Source: Protaetiibacter sp. (GTDB taxonomy: Bacteria; Actinomycetota; Actinomycetes; Actinomycetales; Microbacteriaceae). From it: 54,751 bases of DNA. The position numbers and the translations under genes were made by a program. Below the pieces are notes generated by a model. It ran no database searches. It was not told the origin of the DNA and worked only from the letters and a program-made list of their open reading frames with translations. Of this stretch, positions 27,147-34,787 are shown piece by piece. The DNA lies in assembly GCA_030150265.1 (NCBI GenBank), contig JASLGG010000002.1, forward strand, positions 1-54,751, written 5' to 3'. Each line of letters starts with the position of its first letter. Position 1 is the first letter of the stretch.

Positions 27147-28567
27147 GCGGCACCCCCCTCGACGACGACGTGCGGCTGCTGGCGCACCGCATCCGACAGC
27201 CGCAGCAGGAGCGCGACGATGACCCAGTTGGCCACGAGCGAGGAGCCGCCCGCTGCGAGGAAGGGCGTCGTGAGACCGGTGAGCGGGATGATGCGGGTGA
27301 CGCCGCCGATCACGATGAACACCTGCAGGCCGACCACGAAGGAGAGGCCGACCGCGAGCAGGCGGCCGAAGTCGTCCTGGCCGGCCACGCCGATCCGGAA
27401 CCCGCGGGCCACGAAGATCAGGTAGAGCCCGAGGATCGCGAAGAGCCCGATGAGGCCGAGCTCCTCGCCGAGGCTCGCGACGATGTAGTCGCTCTCGGCG
27501 AGCGGCACGATCTCGGGGCGTCCGCGGCCGAGGCCCGTGCCGATCAGCCCGCCGTCGGCGAGCCCGAACAGTCCCTGCACGAGCTGGTAGCTGCCGCCCA
27601 CCCGGTCGTAGACCTCGGGGTTGAAGGCGTCGAGCCAGTTGTGGAAGCGGCCCTGCACGTAGGGCAGCAGGCGCGTCGCGAGCCAGGCGCCGCCCGCGAA
27701 GAGCCCGAGGCCGATGAGGATCCAGCTCGCGCGCCCCGTGGCCACGTAGAGCATCACGAGGAACAGGCCGAAGTACAGCAGGGCCGTGCCGAGGTCCTTC
27801 TGCAGCACGATGACGCCCATCGACAGCACCCACACCACGAGGATCGGACCGAGGTCGCGCGCGCGCGGCAGCCGCAGGCCCAGCACCGAGCGCCCGACCA
27901 TCGAGAGCGAGTCGCGGGCCGTCACGAGGTAGCCGGCGAAGAAGATCGCGAGGAGGATCTTCGCGACCTCTCCCGGCTGGAACGAGAAGATGCCGAGGCG
28001 CACCCAGACGTCGGCGTTCGCGCCCGTGTTGCCGATGCCGGGGACGGCGGGCAGCAGCAGGAGGAGGATGCCCGCGAACATCGCGATGTAGCGGTAGCGC
28101 TGCAGCACGCGGTGGTTGCGCACGAGCACCAGGCCGGCGATCGCGAGCACGAGGGCGATCGAGGCCCACACCGTCTGACGCACCGCGAACGACTCCCAGC
28201 CGGCGTCGCCGCGGGCGATGTCGATGCGGTGGATCATCGCGATGCCGAGCCCCGTGAGGAAGCTCGCGATCGGGACCACGAACGGGTCGGCCTCCGGCGC
28301 CACCACGCGCTCGACGAGGTGGAGCACGAGCACCAGCACCGCGGGCACCGCCGTGAGGCCGAACATCGCGGGGTCGAGCTCGCCGCGCGTGCCGAGCTCG
28401 ACGAGGGCGATCGCGGCGGCCGCGAGGGCGAGCCCGACGATCAGCAGCAGGAGCTCGAGGTTGCGCAGCCGCGCGGGGGTGCGGAGCCGGATGCGGATGC
28501 TCGCGGTCACCGGACCGAGGCCCCCGCCCGCCGGGCGGCCCGTCGCATCCGTGCGCGTCGCGCTCAC
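27143..28567 (-). CDS. rodA: FtsW/RodA/SpoVE family (SEDS) peptidoglycan polymerase
   Basis: A 474-residue polytopic protein with about ten to twelve membrane helices. Conserved SEDS blocks are visible: GLGIAMIHRID, QKDLGTALLYFGLFLVMLY with the motif around the polymerase aspartate region, and the late loop SDYIVASLGEELGLIG. SEDS proteins polymerise glycan strands from lipid II together with a class B PBP, here pbpA. GTG at 28567 is the start, one base after the pstP stop. This copy in the pknAB operon is usually called rodA in actinobacteria. Confidence 0.95.
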   Translation of the reverse strand: MSATRTDATGRPAGGGLGPVTASIRIRLRTPARLRNLELLLLIVGLALAAAAIALVELGTRGELDPAMFGLTAVPAVLVLVLHLVERVVAPEADPFVVPIASFLTGLGIAMIHRIDIARGDAGWESFAVRQTVWASIALVLAIAGLVLVRNHRVLQRYRYIAMFAGILLLLLPAVPGIGNTGANADVWVRLGIFSFQPGEVAKILLAIFFAGYLVTARDSLSMVGRSVLGLRLPRARDLGPILVVWVLSMGVIVLQKDLGTALLYFGLFLVMLYVATGRASWILIGLGLFAGGAWLATRLLPYVQGRFHNWLDAFNPEVYDRVGGSYQLVQGLFGLADGGLIGTGLGRGRPEIVPLAESDYIVASLGEELGLIGLFAILGLYLIFVARGFRIGVAGQDDFGRLLAVGLSFVVGLQVFIVIGGVTRIIPLTGLTTPFLAAGGSSLVANWVIVALLLRLSDAVRQQPHVVVEGGAA

Positions 28568-28568
28568 G

Positions 28569-29819
28569 TCAGTTCCCTGCCGAGGCCGAGAGCCGATCGA
28601 CGATGTCGTGGGCGTCGCGCAGGCTCTCCGCGCTGATCGTGTTCTCGACGAGCATGCGCTGGTAGGCGGGGAGCCCGTCGACCGGGATGGTCGTCGTCTG
28701 GTAGACGTGCGAGAGCGAGATCGGGCCGATCGACTGCTGCACGCCCTGGAAGATGGCGACGTTGCCGTTCTCCACGCCCACGAAGTAGTGCGTCTGCGTC
28801 CAGCGGTAGCCGAGCCAGCCCGCGAGCACGATGGCCGCCGCGGCGAGGCCGACGCCGACGCCCCACAGGATGCGGCGGCGGATCGCGCGGCGGCGGTCCT
28901 CCTCGATGAGCTCGTCGAGGTAGCCCTCGCTCTCCGGCTCGAAGTGCGCGTCCTCGGGGGGCGAGGGCTTGAGCGGATGCAGCAGCAGCGTGGGGAGGCG
29001 GATCGGCCGCCGCACCTCCTCCTCGCCCTGCCCGAAGGTGAGCGGACGCGCCGCCGCTCCGACGAACACGGGGGCGGCTCCGGATGCGCCGTCGGAGCCG
29101 TCGACGTCGATCACCAGCACCGTGACGTTGTCGGGGGCGCCGTGGTCGAGGCTCTCCTTGACGAGGCGGTCGGCGGCGCCCTGGGCCGTGCGGATCGTCG
29201 AGAGGATCTGCACGATCTTGTCCTCGGCGACGTAGCCCGAGAGGCCGTCGGAGCATAGCATCCAGCGATCACCCGGACGGGTGTCGAGAATCGCGGTGTC
29301 GATCTCGGGCGACGCGTCGACGTCGCCGAGCACGCGCATGAGGACGGCGCGCCGCGGATGCACGGCGGCCTCCTCGGGCGTGATGCGACCCGATTCGACG
29401 AGCCGCTGCACGAAGGTGTGGTCGGTCGTGACCTGCTCGAGCGTTCCCGCGCGGAAGCGGTAGACGCGGGAGTCGCCGATGTGGGCGAGGGCGAAGCGGT
29501 CGCCCACGCGTGCGATCGCGGACACCGTGGTGCCCATGCCGGTGAGCTCGTTGTGCTCGAAGACCGTCTCGGCCAGCAGCCCGTTGGCGGCGAGCAGCGC
29601 GGCCTGCAGCGCGCCGGTCGCGTCCTCGGGGGTCGCGTACGCCTGGTCGGCCTCCGCGATGCGCTGTGCGGCGATGTGGCTGGCGACGTCGCCGCCCGCG
29701 TGGCCGCCCATCCCGTCGGCGACGACGAACAGGTGGCGACCCAGGTAGCCGGAGTCCTGGTTGCTCGCGCGGATCTTCCCGACGTGGGAGACGGCCGCGG
29801 TCGTGGGGATCGTCGCCAC
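28569..29819 (-). CDS. pstP: PP2C-family Ser/Thr phosphatase PstP
   Basis: A 416-residue PPM phosphatase that opposes PknA and PknB. The cytoplasmic domain (1-240) has the metal-binding motifs: SNQDSGYLG near the start, VVADGMGGHAGGDVAS, HIGDSRVYRF, LCSDGLSGYV and DHGAPDNVTVLV. A linker and a membrane helix (about 310-332) follow, then a small external domain. It begins with GTG at 29819, four bases after fhaB ends, and stops one base before rodA starts. Length and layout match PstP of mycobacteria. Confidence 0.95.
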   Translation of the reverse strand: MATIPTTAAVSHVGKIRASNQDSGYLGRHLFVVADGMGGHAGGDVASHIAAQRIAEADQAYATPEDATGALQAALLAANGLLAETVFEHNELTGMGTTVSAIARVGDRFALAHIGDSRVYRFRAGTLEQVTTDHTFVQRLVESGRITPEEAAVHPRRAVLMRVLGDVDASPEIDTAILDTRPGDRWMLCSDGLSGYVAEDKIVQILSTIRTAQGAADRLVKESLDHGAPDNVTVLVIDVDGSDGASGAAPVFVGAAARPLTFGQGEEEVRRPIRLPTLLLHPLKPSPPEDAHFEPESEGYLDELIEEDRRRAIRRRILWGVGVGLAAAAIVLAGWLGYRWTQTHYFVGVENGNVAIFQGVQQSIGPISLSHVYQTTTIPVDGLPAYQRMLVENTISAESLRDAHDIVDRLSASAGN

Positions 29820-29823
29820 GCGC

Positions 29824-30330
29824 CTACCGCCTGAGCTCGAAGCTCGTCGTGCCGATCGTGACGGTGGAGCCCACGGGCACGAGGGTGGGGAGGGTCACGC
29901 GCGATCCGTCCAGGAACGTGCCATTGGTCGAGTCTAGGTCTTGGATCACCCAGCCGTCGTTCCACAGCATGAGCCGCGCGTGGTGGGTGGAGGTGTAGTC
30001 GTCGCGGATCACGAGGCCCGACTCGCTCGAGCGCCCGATGGTGAGCTGCTCGCTCGGCAGCTCGATCTCGAGGCCCTCCTTCGGGCCCGAGGTGATGACG
30101 AGACGCCGGGGGGTGCCGCTGCCCGCCTGGGGCGGGGCGCGGTGGGGGGCGGGCGCGGGGGCTGCGACGGGTGCGGCGGGGAAGGTGCCCGCGGGGGCCG
30201 GCTGCGGGGGCAGCTTGCGCGCCCGTCGGCCGAACAGGTCGGAGCGCAGCGCGTAGACGATCATGAACACGAAGGCCCACATCAGGATGAGGAAGGCCAG
30301 GCGCAGCACCAGGAGGGTCAGCTCGCTCAC
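29824..30330 (-). CDS. fhaB: FHA-domain protein FhaB (FipA-like)
   Basis: A 168-residue membrane-anchored phosphothreonine reader. One N-terminal membrane helix (LTLLVLRLAFLILMWAFVFM) precedes a Pro/Ala linker and a C-terminal forkhead-associated domain with the conserved GRSSESGLVIRDDYTSTHHA and LDSTNGTFLDG blocks. In M. tuberculosis the homologue links FtsZ and FtsQ after PknA phosphorylation. The GTG start at 30330 overlaps the fhaA stop by four bases. Confidence 0.94.
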   Translation of the reverse strand: MSELTLLVLRLAFLILMWAFVFMIVYALRSDLFGRRARKLPPQPAPAGTFPAAPVAAPAPAPHRAPPQAGSGTPRRLVITSGPKEGLEIELPSEQLTIGRSSESGLVIRDDYTSTHHARLMLWNDGWVIQDLDSTNGTFLDGSRVTLPTLVPVGSTVTIGTTSFELRR

Positions 30331-31034
30331 CGGGATCGGTCCTCCCCCTGGTCGGGGCGCGCGAGCGCCGCCGCCTGCGCCAGCACCCGGAAGACGATGC
30401 GGGTGCGTCCGAGCTCGATGACGGAGTCGGGCGGCAGCACCGCCTGGGTGACCGGCTGCCCGTTCAGCTTGGAGCCGTTGGTGGAGCCGAGGTCGGTGAC
30501 CTGGCCGCGGGTGCCGTCCCACAGGATCTCGATGTGGCGCCGGGAGGTGCCGGTGTCGTCGAGGGTGATGTCGGCATCCGATCCGCGGCCGATCACGGTG
30601 CGGCCTCTCTGGAGCGGGTAGCGCCGCCCGCCGATGTCGAGCACGGGCGCCCAGGTGACCTCGCCCTTGACGTTCTCCGACTCGACGCGCACGATGCCGG
30701 CCGAGAGGCCCTCGTCGCGCTCGAGCGCGATCTCGATGCCGCCCGCGAAGGAGTAGCCCTGTGCGGTGGCGTGCTGCTGCACGAGCTGGGTGAACTCGTC
30801 GATGAGGGCGGGGCCGAGTCCCGTCATCCGCTCGTGGTCGGAGGGGGAGAGCCGCACGCGGAAGCGGTTGGGCACGAGGATGCGGTCACGCGAGACCACG
30901 GCGGCCTTCGTGTCGAGCTCGCGCCGAAGCGCGGCCGTGACCTCGAGAGGCTGCAGACCGCTCTTGAAGGTCTTGGCGAACGCGCCGCCGACGACGCGCT
31001 CCAAGCCCTTCTCGAATTCGTCGAGAATCCCCAA
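30327..31034 (-). CDS. fhaA: FHA-domain protein FhaA (DUF3662)
   Basis: A 235-residue protein with an N-terminal DUF3662 domain (GILDEFEKGLERVVGGAFAK ... LQPLEVTAALRRELD) and a C-terminal FHA domain (GRGSDADITLDDTGTSRRH; LGSTNGSKLNG). FhaA regulates late peptidoglycan steps through the phosphorylated pseudokinase MviN. The start is an unusual TTG at 31034: it has GAGAGGAG seven bases upstream and gives exactly the conserved N-terminus, whereas ATG starts further up would add unrelated residues. First gene of the seven-gene cell-wall signalling operon; TACCAT at 31087-31092 on this strand is a possible -10. Confidence 0.93.
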   Translation of the reverse strand: MGILDEFEKGLERVVGGAFAKTFKSGLQPLEVTAALRRELDTKAAVVSRDRILVPNRFRVRLSPSDHERMTGLGPALIDEFTQLVQQHATAQGYSFAGGIEIALERDEGLSAGIVRVESENVKGEVTWAPVLDIGGRRYPLQRGRTVIGRGSDADITLDDTGTSRRHIEILWDGTRGQVTDLGSTNGSKLNGQPVTQAVLPPDSVIELGRTRIVFRVLAQAAALARPDQGEDRSR

Positions 31035-31248
31035 GGGTCTCCTCTCAGCGGCACGGCTGGGCCTTCCGGCTCTCTCGGACTCTCCGATGGTAGTCGGCTC
31101 GCCTCCCCGCGGTGTCAGCCTCGAGGGCGGATCGTGTCGTCCGTCCGGCGGATTCGCGTGTTCGGACGGGTCGGTGCGGCTGCGCCCGCGGTTCGCGAGC
31201 GGTGCGTCATGGTAGTCTCGCAAGGCTGATCCGCTCCGGCGGGTTCGC

Positions 31249-31335
31249 GCGCGAGTGGCGGAATAGGCAGACGCGCTGGCTTCAGGTGCCAGTGCCCGCA
31301 AGGGCGTGGGGGTTCAACTCCCCCCTCGCGCACCA
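31249..31335 (+). tRNA. tRNA-Leu (CAG anticodon), CCA encoded
   Basis: Class II tRNA: acceptor GCGCGAG pairs with CTCGCGC, anticodon arm TGGCTTCAGGTGCCA with CAG, long variable arm TGCCCGCAAGGGCG, T-arm GGGGGTTCAACTCCCCC, discriminator A and encoded CCA at 31333-31335. Unlike the tRNA-Ile and tRNA-Ala of this window it carries CCA in the gene. TAGTCT at 31213-31218 is the likely -10. Confidence 0.97.
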
Positions 31336-31337
31336 CC

Positions 31338-31366
31338 AAGGCCACCGGCTCCACGCCGGTGGCCTT
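31338..31366. terminator. Bidirectional terminator behind tRNA-Leu
   Basis: AAGGCCACCGGC and GCCGGTGGCCTT form a perfect 12-bp stem with a five-base loop, three bases after the tRNA and 15 bases before the end of the convergent permease gene. The flanking A and T bases give weak U tracts on both strands. Confidence 0.85.
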
Positions 31367-31381
31367 CGTCATGTGCACCGC

Positions 31382-32140
31382 TCACCGCGGATGCGCCGGG
31401 CGCACCCGCACGGGGCGCAGGAAGCCGATGAGCGCTGCGGCCGTGACGGTGCCGGCGCACATGATCGCGGCGAGCACGACGATCTGGAAGCGGCCCGCCT
31501 CGAGCGGGGAGGCCCCGCCGAAGATCGCGCCGACGAAGGCCCCGGGCAGGGTGACGAGCCCGGTCGTCTTGGTCTGGTCGGTCGTGGGGATCAGCGCGCC
31601 GTAGATCGCCTCGCGGGCGATAGCGGCGGTGGACTGCCGCGGGGTGGCGCCGAGCGCGAGCCACCCCTCGACCTCGTCCCACCGGTCGTCGGTCAGCTCC
31701 AGGAACCGCCGCCCGCCGATCGTCGCGATCGACATGGTGTTGCCGATGACGATCCCGCCGATCGCGAGGGCGTAGCGGGCGTCGAGCTCGAGCGCACCCG
31801 TGGCGAAGACCACCGCGACGGCGAGGCCGGCGCCCCCGCCCATCGACGCGGCCGCGGTGCCGAGGCGGCGCCAGCCTCCGAGTCGCCGGGCGACGACGGC
31901 GGTCGCCGCGGCGAACATCACGAGGAGGGCGACGGCGACCCAGTACGGGCTCGCGATGACGCCCGAGAGGATGACGCTCAGGATGGCGAGCTGGACCAGT
32001 CCGCGGAGGATGGCGAGCACCGGCGCGGCGGGGCGTGGCGCGCGCACCGCGAGCAGCACGCCGGCCGTCACGGCCATCAGGACGAGGATCGCCGCGACGG
32101 TGCGGAGGAGGACTCCGGGGTCGAGCTCGGCCGGGCTCAC
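31382..32140 (-). CDS. UPF0014 family (FetB-like) ABC permease
   Basis: A 252-residue polytopic membrane protein with about seven helices. The family signature is clear: GNTMSIATIGGRRFLE, WLALGATPRQS and LIPTTDQTKTTGLVTLPGAF, ending with FGGASPLEAGRFQIV. The E. coli member FetB exports iron together with the ATPase FetA. No ATPase gene lies beside it here, so it must work with a protein encoded elsewhere or alone. It begins at GTG 32140; the gap to the next rightward gene is 242 bases. Confidence 0.85.
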   Translation of the reverse strand: MSPAELDPGVLLRTVAAILVLMAVTAGVLLAVRAPRPAAPVLAILRGLVQLAILSVILSGVIASPYWVAVALLVMFAAATAVVARRLGGWRRLGTAAASMGGGAGLAVAVVFATGALELDARYALAIGGIVIGNTMSIATIGGRRFLELTDDRWDEVEGWLALGATPRQSTAAIAREAIYGALIPTTDQTKTTGLVTLPGAFVGAIFGGASPLEAGRFQIVVLAAIMCAGTVTAAALIGFLRPVRVRPAHPR

Positions 32141-32234
32141 GCCGTCATGCTAACGAGCGGGACGGGCGGCATCGAAAATTCTCGACGGCGGGTGTGACAT
32201 ATAAGCGACATCCGGAAACATCCTCGGTATGAGC

Positions 32235-32252
32235 CGGTACGTATCCGTACCG
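32235..32252. promoter_or_regulatory. Inverted repeat upstream of the ECF sigma gene
   Basis: CGGTACG and CGTACCG form a 7-bp perfect dyad with a TATC loop, inside the A/T-rich 242-base gap between the divergent permease and sigma factor genes. It could be an operator or part of the sigma gene's leader; about 130 bases separate it from the start codon. Confidence 0.5.
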
Positions 32253-32382
32253 TCCTGTATTCCTGGGGTGGTGCGCGGGCCTGATATCGCGGGCCTCGTC
32301 GCGCCTGCGCGCCGTGGTAGCTTCGCAAGCGAGCACACCGCCGCCGACTGCGTGATCGGCGTCAGGATGAGGGGGACCTCGC

Positions 32383-32913
32383 TTGGCGAGAGGAGCCGAC
32401 GCGGAGCAGCGCTTCCGCGCCGTCTTCGAGGAGCACTACAGCCTCATCCTCGTGACCTGCCGCCGTCGCCTCTCGGACGCCGAGGCGGCGGAGGACGCGG
32501 CCGCGGAGGTGTTCCGGATCGCGTGGCAGAAGATGAGCGCCGGCAAGACGGCGGTCGACCTGCCGTGGCTGTACCGCACGGCACGCAACGTGGTGGGCAA
32601 CGAGTACCGTCGCCGGACGCGGAGCCAGGCGCTCGTCGAGAAGGCGGGGCTGGCGGCGAGCATCGTCGGCCACGATGCGCCGGACGGCGAGCAGCAGGAG
32701 GTCCGGGACGCGCTGTCGCGGATCAAGAAGGCCGACCGCGAGCTGCTGTTCATGGCGTACTGGGAGGAGCTCTCGGTCGCCGAGATGGCGAGCATCCTCC
32801 GGGTGCGGGAGCAGACCCTGCGGATGCGGCTCACCCGCGCCAGGCAGGCCGTGCGCGACGGCCTCGTGCTCGATCGCGGCGAGGAGCGGAAGGCGGTGAT
32901 CGCTGATGGATGA
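32383..32913 (+). CDS. ECF-type RNA polymerase sigma factor
   Basis: A 176-residue sigma factor with only regions 2 and 4. Region 2 spans about 9-75 (FRAVFEEHYSLILVTCRRRL, then AAEDAAAEVFRIAWQKM and LPWLYRTARNVVGNEYRR). Region 4 spans about 105-160 (ALSRIKKADRELLFMAYWEE, then LSVAEMASILRVREQTLRMR). It starts at TTG with GGGGG eight bases upstream. Its end overlaps the next gene by eight bases. ECF factors usually answer envelope or oxidative signals under an anti-sigma factor; the adjacent membrane protein is the candidate. Confidence 0.9.
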   Translation: MARGADAEQRFRAVFEEHYSLILVTCRRRLSDAEAAEDAAAEVFRIAWQKMSAGKTAVDLPWLYRTARNVVGNEYRRRTRSQALVEKAGLAASIVGHDAPDGEQQEVRDALSRIKKADRELLFMAYWEELSVAEMASILRVREQTLRMRLTRARQAVRDGLVLDRGEERKAVIADG

Positions 32914-33877
32914 CGTGGAGCGCCGCATCCGGAGCGCGCGTCCCGACCTCGGCACGCGCCACGACGCCCTGACGCCGCGCGCCGAGGCCGACTTCCTCGC
33001 GATCACGCGTGCGCGGCCGACGGCGATGCGCTCGCGCCGTCGGTGGATCCCCGTCGTGGCCGTTCCGTCGCTCGCCGCCGCGGTCGCGGCGCTCGTCGCG
33101 GTCGTCGGCATCGTGCAGGCGCCGCAGGTGAGCATGGCCGCCCCTCCCCCGCTCGAGGTGACCACGATCCAGGAGCCGCTCGACGTCGTGATCGCGCGGC
33201 TGCGTGCCGCGACGGCGACCATGCCCGCGCAGGACGCCTGGCCGCAGGACGTCAGCTACGAGGCCTGGTTCTCCGAGATCCATGTCGACGAGCACGCGAC
33301 GTCGCACTACGTGCAGCCGGTCGAGGTGGACGTGCATCACGAGGCCGACGGCTCCGGCACGATGATCACGCGGGCCGGTGACGTGCGCTGGGGCAGCGCA
33401 CCCCCGGATCGCCCGGCGCAGCCTCAGGGAACGCTGCTGGAGGTGCAGAGGCACGGCGCCGGCCGCTTCCCCCTGAGCAATCCGACCGCGCCGCCGACCT
33501 CGGCCGCGGAGCTCCGCGCGTATCTGGGCCGCAGCGGCACCGCGAGCGACGCCAGCACGGGCGACATCTTCACGGCCATCTCGAACATGGCCGACCAGTG
33601 GCGGCTCGACGGGCCGCAGACCGCCGCCGTTCTGGAGCTGATCGGCGAGCTGCCGGGCGTCACGGTCGCCGGCCAGGTCACCGACCGGCTGGGCCGCGCG
33701 GGCATCGCGCTCCAGACTCAGACCCGCGTCGACGGGGCCTTCAGGGATACGCTCGTGTTCGACGCGACGACGGGTCGCCTTCTCTCCGCGGAGGAGGTGT
33801 ATCTCGGCGGTGTCGCAGGTCTCGACCTCCCATTCCCGACCGTCTTCGCGTACGTCGCGTGGAAGGAACCCGAATGA
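32906..33877 (+). CDS. Membrane protein paired with the ECF sigma factor (CU044_5270-like)
   Basis: A 323-residue protein with a short cytoplasmic N-terminus (about 47 residues, MDDVERRIRSARPDLG), one membrane helix (about 48-70, WIPVVAVPSLAAAVAALVAV) and a large outside domain. The outside part resembles the CU044_5270 family that often accompanies ECF sigma genes in actinobacteria. It lacks the HxxxCxxC zinc anti-sigma motif; an anti-sigma role through the short inner segment is inference. Overlaps both neighbours, so the three genes form one operon. Confidence 0.75.
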   Translation: MDDVERRIRSARPDLGTRHDALTPRAEADFLAITRARPTAMRSRRRWIPVVAVPSLAAAVAALVAVVGIVQAPQVSMAAPPPLEVTTIQEPLDVVIARLRAATATMPAQDAWPQDVSYEAWFSEIHVDEHATSHYVQPVEVDVHHEADGSGTMITRAGDVRWGSAPPDRPAQPQGTLLEVQRHGAGRFPLSNPTAPPTSAAELRAYLGRSGTASDASTGDIFTAISNMADQWRLDGPQTAAVLELIGELPGVTVAGQVTDRLGRAGIALQTQTRVDGAFRDTLVFDATTGRLLSAEEVYLGGVAGLDLPFPTVFAYVAWKEPE

Positions 33878-34338
33878 GAGCAATCCGCCCGGCCGCCGCA
33901 GTGCTCGCTGCGCTGACCCTCACCGTCGTGCCCACCGCTGCACAGGCGCAGTCGTCGCCCGAGCCCGACAGATTCGCCGCCGAGGTCGAGCGCATCCTCG
34001 ACCTGGCACCGGGCGGCGTCGAGATCGCGCCCGGTCAGATCGCCTGGGACGGGGGCGATGTCGTGCTCGTGCTCGAAGGGGCCGCAACGCCCGCCCTGCT
34101 CGCGCAGTGCGTCTCCGGCCTGTACTGCGCGTGGTCGAACACCGGCTACAGCGGCAGCTTCATCGCCTTCAGCGGGTGCAGCGTGAGCGGAACGCCGAAC
34201 AGCATCCCGGGCTTCACGGTGCGCTCCATCGCCAACAAGAGGAGCAGCGGCTACGTCGTCGCGGGATCGTACGTCCTGAGCGCGGGGAGCAGTAACTCGT
34301 CCGTGAGCGGCGTCACCTCGATGACCTGTTACAGCTGA
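33874..34338 (+). CDS. Small secreted protein, peptidase inhibitor I36-like
   Basis: A 154-residue protein with a signal peptide (about 1-26, ending ALTLTVVPTAAQAQ). The C-terminal ~60 residues start with CVSGLYCAWSNTGYSGSFIA and contain four cysteines (LLAQC, GLYC, FSGC, MTCYS). The cysteine and aromatic pattern resembles the peptidase inhibitor family I36 / beta-gamma-crystallin-like exported proteins. The fit is partial and the inhibitory function is not proven. Last gene of the sigma-factor operon; its start overlaps the preceding stop by four bases. Confidence 0.7.
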   Translation: MRAIRPAAAVLAALTLTVVPTAAQAQSSPEPDRFAAEVERILDLAPGGVEIAPGQIAWDGGDVVLVLEGAATPALLAQCVSGLYCAWSNTGYSGSFIAFSGCSVSGTPNSIPGFTVRSIANKRSSGYVVAGSYVLSAGSSNSSVSGVTSMTCYS

Positions 34339-34348
34339 CGCCCGCGAG

Positions 34349-34377
34349 GCCGGGGTCGGCCACCGAACGGCCCCGGC
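34349..34377. terminator. Terminator between the secreted-protein and DUF3892 genes
   Basis: GCCGGGG at 34349-34355 and CCCCGGC at 34371-34377 form a 7-bp stem around a 15-base loop that can itself pair in part. It fills the 39-base gap between two convergent stops, so it probably serves both. Confidence 0.55.
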
Positions 34378-34692
34378 TCAGCGCCGGTGCAGCAGCGCCT
34401 CGTGCTGCGGCGTGAGCCCGCGCCGAGGGAGGTCGAGGAGGTCGCGGCTGAGGGTGCCCATGCGATTCGCCTGCAGCCAGCTCGAGCGCTCGCCGTGCAC
34501 GACCTGGAGGGTCGCGATCTGGTTGCGGTCCCCCACCCACGCCACGTGCGGGCCCCGGGAGAGCCACTCGATGACATCCTCGACGCTGCTGTCGAAGATC
34601 TCGTCGGTGTCCTCCGACGCCCAGCGCAGCGCGATGACGTGCTGATGATCGACGCCGCCCATGAGCTGCACCGCGGTGATCCGAATCGCCAT
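34378..34692 (-). CDS. DUF3892 domain protein
   Basis: A 104-residue soluble protein whose first ~75 residues match the DUF3892 pattern: AIRITAVQLMGGVDHQHVIA, then LRWASEDTDE, the conserved SSVEDVIEWLSRG and the block VGDRNQIATLQVVHGE. The family has no assigned function. The C-terminal part is basic (RDLLDLPRRGLTPQHEALLH). ATG at 34692 follows GAGGAGG. It appears to be an independent transcript between two operons. Confidence 0.8.
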   Translation of the reverse strand: MAIRITAVQLMGGVDHQHVIALRWASEDTDEIFDSSVEDVIEWLSRGPHVAWVGDRNQIATLQVVHGERSSWLQANRMGTLSRDLLDLPRRGLTPQHEALLHRR

Positions 34693-34787
34693 ATCCCGTC
34701 GAGCCTCCTCGAGGGATCTGTTTCCGGATGCGCCGGAAACGTCACAGCGTTTCTTCAGATTCCCGGCGCCCGCCCTCGGACGCGCCC

